NCBI GenBank assembly: GCA_018712465.1
Contig: DVGY01000120.1
Coordinates: forward strand, 1 to 9,267
Source of the DNA: Candidatus Egerieicola pullicola
GTDB lineage: Bacteria > Bacillota > Clostridia > Oscillospirales > Ruminococcaceae
Length of the DNA stretch: 9,267 nucleotides
Reading direction: 5' to 3'
The notes under the pieces were generated by a model. That model was given only the letters and a program-made list of their open reading frames with translations, had not been told where the DNA came from and did not search any database. A program made the position numbers and the translations under genes. This document shows positions 1-5,271 of the stretch, piece after piece (the first letter of the stretch is position 1; the number at the start of each line of letters is the position of its first letter).

Positions 1-256
1 TGGAGGAAAGATAGCTCATTTTAAAGGCTCCCGCAGTACATCCAAACCGCACTGCCAATGCCCCCAATGCCGTCAAGGCCGTCCAAAGGATTTGAACCCC
101 ATCCGCTGCGCCGGTGAATAAGCAGGCCAACAGCCAGGAAATACTGGCCATCAGCAGAATATTGGCCGCCAGGGAGCACCACTGGAGCACCACGTTCAGG
201 GCAATATACTTTTTACTTTCCGGTACGGCTCCAATCAGCCGCTTGTTAATCATCAT
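1..256 (-). CDS. ABC half-transporter (membrane plus ATPase type), N-terminal part only
   Basis: Only the first 85 codons are present; the gene runs off the left edge. The protein starts MMINKRLIGAVPESKKYIAL and continues with two hydrophobic stretches, about residues 20-46 and 56-74, ending near KMSYLSS. This resembles the first membrane segments of the CydD-like or exporter-fold ABC half-transporters of Bacillota, where RMSYLSS-like sequence follows the second helix; that match is from memory. The start is ATG at 256 (the ATG at 253 is also possible), preceded by AAGGCGGG about 7 nt away, a modest ribosome site. No ATPase motifs are in view, so the ATP-binding half is inferred. It has its own promoter and a terminator separates it from the upstream ABC pair, so it is probably a separate transcription unit of the same transport cluster. 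Confidence 0.72.
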   Translation of the reverse strand, partial: MMINKRLIGAVPESKKYIALNVVLQWCSLAANILLMASISWLLACLFTGAADGVQILWTALTALGALAVRFGCTAGAFKMSYLSS

Positions 257-289
257 AATTTGTCCCGCCTTGCTTCTGTTTGTTTAGAG

Positions 290-338
290 TAACTTAGTTT
301 TACTTAATTATCGCAGTTTATTATAACATACTAAGTTA
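290..338. repeat. 9-bp inverted repeat around the third ABC promoter, candidate operator
   Basis: TAACTTAGT at 290-298 and ACTAAGTTA at 330-338 are perfect inverted copies, with centres 40 bp apart. One arm sits in the -35/-10 spacer and the other lies just downstream of the expected transcription start. The first arm is also part of a local palindrome, AGTAA-N7-TTACT (288-304). The placement suggests a repressor site, perhaps a pair of sites bound together. The regulator is unknown; the neighbouring TetR is a candidate, but its own putative operator has a different sequence. Confidence 0.4.
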
Positions 339-348
339 GAATTGTAAA
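320..348 (-). promoter_or_regulatory. Sigma-A promoter for the third ABC gene
   Basis: On the minus strand TTTACA (348-343) is followed after exactly 17 bp by TATAAT (325-320). That is 5/6 and 6/6 to the vegetative consensus. Transcription would start near 313, leaving a leader of about 57 nt before the ATG at 256. It lies downstream of the terminator of the preceding ABC pair, so it fits as an independent promoter. Confidence 0.75.
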
Positions 349-375
349 ACTATCTTCGAGAAATTCGTTTTATTG

Positions 376-446
376 AGCAAGAAAAACCGCTGAAGCAGTT
401 CTTTTCTTGAAGAAATTTCCCAAGGAAGTGCCATCTTCAGCGGTGT
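376..446 (-). terminator. Rho-independent terminator after the ABC pair
   Basis: Read on the minus strand, ACCGCTGAAG (444-435) pairs perfectly with CTTCAGCGGT (395-386), and a TTTTTCTT tract follows at once. The intervening 39 nt can fold into smaller hairpins (TTCC/GGAA and TTTCTT/AAGAAA), so a branched terminator is likely. The T tract lies only on the minus-strand side, which sets the direction. It begins 15 nt past the stop codon of the upstream ABC gene. Confidence 0.8.
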
Positions 447-461
447 TTCGGGATATAATTT

Positions 462-2195
462 TCATGAAATAGTCCAGGCTTGGCTTTCGGTTTGGAGCTT
501 TACCATCCGGGCGTAGATACCATTTTCAGCCATAAGCTGTTGTGGGGTTCCCTGCTCTGCCACTCTTCCTTCAGACAGAACCACAATCTGATCGGCACCG
601 GCCACAGTACGCATCCGGTGGGCAATCACCAGCACGGTCTTTTGCCGAATTAACCGGGAAAGGGCGGATTGGATCAAAGTTTCATTCTCCACATCCAGGG
701 AGGCAGTAGCTTCATCCAGCAGAATAATGGGGGCGTCCTTTAAAAAAGCCCGGGCAATGGAGATCCGCTGCCGTTCTCCACCGGACAATTCGCAGCCGTT
801 TTCTCCGATGCGGCTATAGAATCCATCCGGCAGTTTTTCAGCAAATTCATCGCAATTGGCCAGCTTTGCTGCCGCCAACACCTCTTCATCGGCGGCGTCC
901 TTTTTTCCGATACGGATGTTTTCCAAAATGGTGTTATCAAAGAGAGTCACATCCTGGAACACAATAGAATAAAGGGAAAGGAGGGCTTCCGGGTCGATCT
1001 GGGAAATATCCATGCCTCCAACTGTAATTTTCCCTTGATTCACATCCCAAAACCGGGCCGCCAACCGGGATACTGTAGTTTTGCCTCCTCCGGAAGGGCC
1101 GACCAATGCCGTGACCTGGCCCTGCTTGGCGGTGAATGAGACGTCTTCCAGCACCGTTTCCCCAGTGTTGTAGGCAAAGCCCACATGATCAAAGACAATA
1201 TCGCAGCCCTGGTTGGTGAGGGTCTGACTACCGGTTTGAATGGGATGCTCCAATATTTCGTTCATCCGAGCGATGTTGGTGCGGGTGGAGAGGATGGCGG
1301 CCAGGTTCTGCAAGGCGCTTTGGAGGGGATCGTACAGCCGGGACACCACCAGCAAAAACAGAAAGAAGGTGAGAATATCCAGACTGCCTCCGGTGAGCAG
1401 CACACCGCCTACCAACGCCACGGTGGCGATGCCTAACTTTAAAATCATCTGAGCGGAAACCACAAACAGCGCCGTACCCAGCTCAGTAAAGATGGAACGC
1501 CGTTCCACCGCCTTGATTTTTTGGTCCAGGCCTTCTAAATACCGGGCTTCCGCATTGTTGGCCTTCAGATCCCGCACCGTTTCAATGCACTCCTGAATGC
1601 CGTCGGCGCAGGCCATTTTGGCGTCCATGGATTTTTGGTTCAGTTTTCCCTGAAACTTCTGGGAAAGTGCCACCACCAAAAAGGATACCGGGAACACCCA
1701 CAGGGCCGCCAATGCCATCCGCCAATCATAAACGCAAAGAGCGATGGCGCAAAGTAAGGTAGAGGCGATGGAGCCAAAGAGTTCCGGGATAAAATGAGAA
1801 AAGCTTTGCTCCAAGAAGGTGCAGTCTGCCATAATAGTGCTGGTCAAATCTGCCAAATCCTTCTTACCGAAATAGGAAAGAGGAAGCTGCCGCAGCCGTT
1901 CCGCCAAGGTGATCCGGCGAACCCCGCTTTCAATATAGGTGGCAAAATAGGTGCAGTTATACTGAAACCAAGTGGTAAGTAAAATCAACCCCACCGCCAC
2001 CACGCAGCCAATGACGTAAAACCAGATTTTTCCGGCCGGAATGCCGCCGCTGAACAGGTCTCCCACCAGAAAGTACAACAGACCTACCGGAAAGAGAAAG
2101 GACAAATTCTGAAACATGCAGGCAATGCAGCCTTTGATTAGGTCCACGGCGCCCTGATGAGACAGGGCAAAGGTTTTTTGCAGTTTTTGGATCAT
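462..2195 (-). CDS. ABC transporter ATP-binding/permease protein, second half of a heterodimer
   Basis: A 577-aa half-transporter of the exporter fold: a membrane domain of about six helices (roughly residues 20-310), then a complete nucleotide-binding domain. Visible motifs are Walker A GPSGGGKTT (366-374), Q-loop Gln in VFQD (about 414), signature LSGGERQ (470-476), Walker B ILLDE with catalytic Glu (about 495), D-loop SLD, and the switch His in IAHR (526). All catalytic residues are present. Its ATG overlaps the stop of the upstream ABC gene in ATGA, and AAGGAGG sits about 9 nt before it, so the two are translationally coupled and probably form one heterodimer in the cytoplasmic membrane. 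A terminator follows. The substrate cannot be deduced. TetR-linked pairs of this kind include drug exporters, and some relatives (IrtAB and YbtPQ types) take up siderophores. Confidence 0.93.
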   Translation of the reverse strand: MIQKLQKTFALSHQGAVDLIKGCIACMFQNLSFLFPVGLLYFLVGDLFSGGIPAGKIWFYVIGCVVAVGLILLTTWFQYNCTYFATYIESGVRRITLAERLRQLPLSYFGKKDLADLTSTIMADCTFLEQSFSHFIPELFGSIASTLLCAIALCVYDWRMALAALWVFPVSFLVVALSQKFQGKLNQKSMDAKMACADGIQECIETVRDLKANNAEARYLEGLDQKIKAVERRSIFTELGTALFVVSAQMILKLGIATVALVGGVLLTGGSLDILTFFLFLLVVSRLYDPLQSALQNLAAILSTRTNIARMNEILEHPIQTGSQTLTNQGCDIVFDHVGFAYNTGETVLEDVSFTAKQGQVTALVGPSGGGKTTVSRLAARFWDVNQGKITVGGMDISQIDPEALLSLYSIVFQDVTLFDNTILENIRIGKKDAADEEVLAAAKLANCDEFAEKLPDGFYSRIGENGCELSGGERQRISIARAFLKDAPIILLDEATASLDVENETLIQSALSRLIRQKTVLVIAHRMRTVAGADQIVVLSEGRVAEQGTPQQLMAENGIYARMVKLQTESQAWTIS

Positions 2196-3967
2196 GCCTG
2201 TTCCTCCTTACTCACCTTCCACTGAACGGAAGTTTGATAATCCTGCCACATGGAAGCAAACAATCCCTGCTGCGCCACCAGCTTGGGCAGTGTCCCCTGT
2301 TCCACAATCCGACCGTCCTTCACCACATAGATGCAATCGGCGTTGGCCACGGTGGACAACCGGTGAGCAATCATAATTACGGTTTTTCCCTGGGCCAGGT
2401 TGGCAAAAGCGGCCTGCACCCTGGATTCATTGTCCGGGTCGGCAAAGGCGGTGGCTTCATCCAAAATCAGTACCGGAGTATTCTTCAAAACAGCCCGGGC
2501 AATGGCGATCCTCTGCTGTTCCCCGCCGGACAGATAAACGCCCTTGGTTCCGATAACGGTATCCATGCCCTGGGGAAGTTTTTCCAAGAGGTCCAAGCAC
2601 TGGGCAGAGCGCAATGCCTCATAAACCTCCTCCCGGGTGGCATCCGGTTTGCCCAGCCGGACATTGTCCAGTATCGAGGCTTTCATCAGCCGGCTATTCT
2701 GAAACACAAAGGAGACGGTGTTCATCAGCTCTGGTTTGGAAACATCTTTAACGTTGATTCCTCCGATCTTTACCTGTCCCTGCTGAGGATCAAAGAACCG
2801 AGAAAGCAATCCGGCCAGAGTGGACTTTCCGCCGCCGGAAGGCCCCACAAAGGCCACCGTCTGCCCGGGCTGGATGGTCAGGGAAACATCCCGGATCACC
2901 GGAGTCACCCCATCGTAACTGAAGGTTACATGCTCTAATTCCACTGAACTGTCCTTGGGGTGTTTGGGCAAGGCGGGCTCCGAAAGGGGTTTTAGATTCA
3001 GCACACTGTCCATCCGCTCCATGGCATCCGCCACAATCATACCGTTTTCGCTCATAAACATGATCTTGGTCAGGGTCAGGGAAATCACAGGGGTAATGAT
3101 GATATAGAAGAGCAGGTTCAGCAAAAACTGGCTGGTCACCCCATCCTGGGTGAAGAAAAGGGCGGCAGCAATCAAAAACACAAAGACACTGTTTACTGCG
3201 GCGGTATACCACATCATAGGCGCTCGAAGTTCCTTGGTATAGGCGATGACCCAAACCTGATAATTGTCGATGGCGTCCTTAAACTTTTGAAAGGAAAACA
3301 CCGTCTGACCAAAGGTTTTCACCACTGGGATCCCTCGGACGTACTCCACCGCCTGGTTAGACATAGAGTCCAAGGCATCCTGATATTGCTTCATCTTTTC
3401 CGCCATCCGTTTGCCAGTCATGGCCATCATAATGAGAAACCCCAGCACCACCGGAATCAAGCTCAACAGTCCCAACCGCCAGTCAAACACTAAAAGCAGT
3501 ACCAGCAAACCGCAGGGGGTGGCAATGGCCGCCGCTTTATCGGGAAGCTGGTGAGCCAGATAGGTTTCAGTGGCGGAACTGGACTCGTTGACGATCTTCC
3601 GCAGTTTACCGCTGCCAAACTCCTCTACAAACCCCAATGGCAGGGCGGCAATGTGATGCATCATTTTGGTGCGAAGGTTGGTGGCAATGCGAAAAGCAGA
3701 CAAATGGGAGCACATCAGTCCCCCAACATAAACCAATATGGAAAGCAGGGCGAAGGCCACCGCCATCCAGCCGTACCAAGCCAGATTTTGAGCTTGATCC
3801 AAGTGTGGAGATACTCGCAGCACCTCCTGAATGATCCGCCAAATATACCAAAAAGGCACCAGAGCAATCAAAGCACTGATGGCGCTGAGCACCCAGGACG
3901 CATAGGTCAACAGCCGGTGCCTCCCGGCGGTTTCCATAAGCCGGGATAAATTGGATGGTTGTTTCAA
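2192..3967 (-). CDS. ABC transporter ATP-binding/permease protein, first half of a heterodimer
   Basis: A 591-aa exporter-fold half-transporter if started at the TTG at 3967. AAGGAGG (3982-3976) lies 8 nt before that TTG; an upstream in-frame TTG at 3985 would put the ribosome site inside the gene. The membrane domain takes about residues 1-320. The ATPase motifs are Walker A GPSGGGKST (375-383), VFQN Q-loop (about 423), LSGGEQQ (479-485), LILDE with catalytic Glu (504) and IAHR His (535). The D-loop region reads ATAFADPDNE instead of the usual ATSALD; from memory this variant is common in IrtAB/YbtPQ-like and related clostridial pairs. The stop overlaps the next ABC gene by 4 bp. The best reading is a heterodimeric membrane transporter controlled by the adjacent TetR; export or import stays open. 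Confidence 0.92.
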   Translation of the reverse strand: MKQPSNLSRLMETAGRHRLLTYASWVLSAISALIALVPFWYIWRIIQEVLRVSPHLDQAQNLAWYGWMAVAFALLSILVYVGGLMCSHLSAFRIATNLRTKMMHHIAALPLGFVEEFGSGKLRKIVNESSSATETYLAHQLPDKAAAIATPCGLLVLLLVFDWRLGLLSLIPVVLGFLIMMAMTGKRMAEKMKQYQDALDSMSNQAVEYVRGIPVVKTFGQTVFSFQKFKDAIDNYQVWVIAYTKELRAPMMWYTAAVNSVFVFLIAAALFFTQDGVTSQFLLNLLFYIIITPVISLTLTKIMFMSENGMIVADAMERMDSVLNLKPLSEPALPKHPKDSSVELEHVTFSYDGVTPVIRDVSLTIQPGQTVAFVGPSGGGKSTLAGLLSRFFDPQQGQVKIGGINVKDVSKPELMNTVSFVFQNSRLMKASILDNVRLGKPDATREEVYEALRSAQCLDLLEKLPQGMDTVIGTKGVYLSGGEQQRIAIARAVLKNTPVLILDEATAFADPDNESRVQAAFANLAQGKTVIMIAHRLSTVANADCIYVVKDGRIVEQGTLPKLVAQQGLFASMWQDYQTSVQWKVSKEEQA

Positions 3968-3996
3968 AAGAAATTCCTCCTTCAAAAGATCTCTTT

Positions 3997-4028
3997 ATGA
4001 TACAGAAGGGGCCCCTTCCTATATCCAA
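3997..4028 (-). promoter_or_regulatory. Candidate long-spacer promoter of the ABC pair with internal palindrome
   Basis: On the minus strand TTGGAT (4028-4023) and TATCAT (4002-3997) are 20 bp apart, and the spacer holds a perfect 14-bp palindrome, GAAGGGGCCCCTTC (4005-4018). The start would fall near 3990, leaving a short leader with the ribosome site. The -10 is good (5/6), the -35 weak (3/6), and the spacing is long. Long spacers filled by a palindrome are typical of promoters twisted open by MerR-family activators, but no MerR gene is in view, so the palindrome could equally be a repressor site. Confidence 0.38.
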
Positions 4029-4107
4029 GTTTGTTTTAACTAACTGCGTGGTACAGTTCTCCTGTTTGAATGTCAGAAAAATAGATTGGCTGTTATTACT
4101 TCCGAAA

Positions 4108-4121
4108 TTAGACTAGACTAA
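4108..4121. promoter_or_regulatory. Near-perfect TTAG/CTAA palindrome upstream of the ABC pair
   Basis: TTAGACTAGACTAA on the plus strand differs from its reverse complement at only two of 14 positions. The TTAG...CTAA arms recall DtxR/IdeR metal-regulator boxes, which would suit an iron-related transporter, but the match is partial, and the same bases can be read as a GACTA tandem duplication. It lies between the regulator terminator and the candidate ABC promoter. Confidence 0.22.
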
Positions 4122-4127
4122 CTTTCA

Positions 4128-4158
4128 GAGAAAGAAAAAAGAGACTACGTCCCTTTCT
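4128..4158 (-). terminator. Rho-independent terminator directly after the TetR gene
   Basis: On the minus strand a 10-bp stem (4158-4149 with 4145-4136, core GGGAC/GTCTC) closes a 3-nt loop, GTA, and runs into a T-rich tail (TTTCTTT). Two of the pairs are G-U and would be mismatches on the other strand, so the hairpin works only for minus-strand RNA. The stem starts at the base after the TGA. It should reduce read-through from the regulator into the ABC pair. Confidence 0.72.
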
Positions 4159-4776
4159 TCAAAATCCCAACAATTCCTTCCAACCGGCGGTATAAAACGC
4201 CCGAAGTTTCTGCACATACCCCACCGCTTTTTCCTTGGGCAGATGGTGAACAATTACCTCAAAATAGGAGCGGAACATACCGCTGACCAGCATATGCTCC
4301 AGCCAGGGATCAATTTCCTGAACGGTCTGCCCCAATCCTTCCAGCACCTCCACAAAACGGTTGGTGGCGTCCACCTCAATCTCCACCATTTCATCAATCA
4401 GGTGGTCAAACCGAGTGCCTTGGCAACAGCAAAGAATCAGTTGAAACTCTTCCGGATAGCGGTACATATAATCCAAGATCCAAAACATACATTCTCCAGA
4501 GATTTCTGTCAGCTGTTGCTGCTGTTGAGCCGGGGCAAGGAGCTGGAAATCAGTTTGGGCTTTACGGTAGCAGCTCATCACGGTGTCGTACTGCTCCCCT
4601 ACCAGACCTTCCATCAGCTGCTCTTTGCTGTGATAGTAACCGTAAAAAGCGCCGGTGGTCACTCCGGCCTCTTGGACGATCTGCCGCAGAGAAGCTTTTT
4701 GAAAGCCTTTATCCAGAAATTCTTTCCGAGCGGCTTGATGGATGCGCTCTAATGTGGTCACTTGTGTCTGCTCCAT
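4159..4776 (-). CDS. TetR/AcrR-family transcriptional regulator
   Basis: A 205-aa protein, a usual length for the family. The N-terminus (about residues 8-55) is a TetR helix-turn-helix: ERIHQAARKEF, then KASLRQIVQEAGVTTGAFYGYY and a following KEQL. The C-terminal ligand/dimer domain is all-helical by appearance, with a short Gln run (about 80-84) and the Cys cluster CCC (about 115-117). I chose the ATG at 4776 because GGAGG lies 4 nt before it. The in-frame ATG at 4812 directly abuts the -10 box and would lie upstream of the transcript start. A strong promoter and a 17-bp palindrome precede the gene, suggesting autorepression. It probably represses the adjacent ABC genes and releases them on binding an unknown small ligand. 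Confidence 0.93.
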   Translation of the reverse strand: MEQTQVTTLERIHQAARKEFLDKGFQKASLRQIVQEAGVTTGAFYGYYHSKEQLMEGLVGEQYDTVMSCYRKAQTDFQLLAPAQQQQQLTEISGECMFWILDYMYRYPEEFQLILCCCQGTRFDHLIDEMVEIEVDATNRFVEVLEGLGQTVQEIDPWLEHMLVSGMFRSYFEVIVHHLPKEKAVGYVQKLRAFYTAGWKELLGF

Positions 4777-4785
4777 AGCTCCTCC

Positions 4786-4802
4786 ATATAACAGTGTTAT
4801 AT
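4786..4802. promoter_or_regulatory. 17-bp palindrome, putative TetR autoregulatory operator
   Basis: ATATAACAGTGTTATAT is a perfect 8+1+8 palindrome. It sits between the -10 box and the ribosome site of the TetR gene, at about +5 to +21, a position where a bound dimer would block transcription. Size and symmetry match TetR-family operators. Half-sites (TTATAACA at 321-328, TGTTAT at 4091-4096) occur upstream of the other ABC genes, but I see no second full copy. Confidence 0.65.
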
Positions 4803-4812
4803 CCACGGCCAT

Positions 4813-4841
4813 AGTATACTCCCCTTATGACCTGCTGTCAA
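4813..4841 (-). promoter_or_regulatory. Near-consensus promoter of the TetR gene
   Basis: TTGACA (4841-4836) is followed after 17 bp by TATACT (4818-4813), 6/6 and 5/6 to the vegetative consensus. The transcript should start near 4806, which excludes the ATG at 4812 and supports the start at 4776. An imperfect inverted repeat, ATACTCCCC-TT (4816-4826) and its near-complement with one extra G (4840-4851), wraps this promoter and may be a second control site. Confidence 0.85.
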
Positions 4842-4873
4842 GGGGGAGTATGAAAATTGAATCAATGGCTGCC

Positions 4874-5040
4874 ATTTCTACCCATGTCCCCTACGCGGGG
4901 ACGACCCAAACTCACTTTTCTGTTTGTACACATGTTAAATGTTTCTACCCACGTCCCCTACGCGGGGACGACCCGGGGAGTTTACTTATGAGCAGGTGGA
5001 GCAGCTTCGTTTCTACCCACGTCCCCTACGCGGGGACGAC
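4874..5040 (-). CRISPR. Type I-C CRISPR array, 3 repeats and 2 spacers
   Basis: Three 32-bp repeats lie at 4874-4905, 4941-4972 and 5009-5040, with spacers of 35 and 36 bp. On the transcribed minus strand the repeat starts GTCGTCCCC and ends GGGTAGAAAC, with a 7-bp stem CGTCCCC/GGGGACG and a 5-nt loop. This is the I-C pattern, although the usual end is GGATTGAAAC. The two repeats nearer cas7c are identical. The far one (4874-4905) differs at two positions, one being its last base, as is usual for a terminal repeat. That, and the cas gene direction, put the leader on the cas7c side. The base next to each repeat at its GTCG end is constant, so the true unit may be 33 bp. Such a short array suggests little or no recent spacer uptake. 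Confidence 0.95.
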
Positions 5041-5271
5041 CAACAAATATAACAGAAAATTAGATATAGTTTCTATCAATATTTATCATTGTTAATATAG
5101 TGTATTAACACTAAACTTTATTTTATAAAAAATCTGTTAATTTACGTTGCGGCAGCATTGCTTTATACGTTTTCAGGTGTGAGGGACTTAATATTTTTCT
5201 GTTTACTGGAAACTCGCACTAAAATTCTCTGCACAATTTTAGCACGAAGCAAAACACAAAACACCAGAAAC
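5041..5271 (-). other. AT-rich CRISPR leader region between cas7c and the array
   Basis: These 231 bp hold no gene I can support and no recognisable piece of cas4, cas1 or cas2. The array-proximal half is strongly AT-rich, as leaders are. It contains a 7-bp inverted repeat, GTTAATA/TATTAAC (5091-5109), and, 28 bp before the first repeat, GTTTCTATC (5069-5077), which matches the repeat end in 8 of 9 bases. I find no convincing promoter on the minus strand, so the array may have a weak promoter of its own or be read from the cas operon. Confidence 0.6.
5215..5246 (-). other. Hairpin downstream of cas7c
   Basis: On minus-strand RNA a 12-bp stem (5246-5235 with 5226-5215, core CUAAAAUU/AAUUUUAG) closes an 8-nt loop. 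Two of its pairs are G-U wobbles that would be mismatches in plus-strand RNA, so it is built for the minus strand. It lies 25 nt after the cas7c stop. No long U tract follows, so it is not a standard terminator; it may protect the 3' end of the cas mRNA or attenuate read-through into the array. Confidence 0.45.

Noticed and set aside
2234..2938. Plus-strand 234-codon open frame opposite the first ABC gene
   Set aside because: Antisense to the ATP-binding domain of a certain gene; composition is that of a reverse-strand shadow.
462..3967. Antibiotic-resistance or siderophore transporter called by name
   Set aside because: Motifs show only the exporter-fold ABC class; nothing in the sequence fixes a substrate or direction.
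4777..4812. Longer TetR protein starting at the ATG at 4812
   Set aside because: That ATG directly follows the -10 box and lies upstream of the expected transcript start; the ATG at 4776 has GGAGG.
4742..5095. Plus-strand 117-codon open frame across the CRISPR array
   Set aside because: It translates the repeats themselves (repeated STHVPYAGTT) and runs antisense to the TetR promoter; no ribosome site or family resemblance.
5041..5271. tracrRNA-like anti-repeat or extra small RNA gene
   Set aside because: Only a 9-base resemblance to the repeat end is present; type I-C does not use a tracrRNA.
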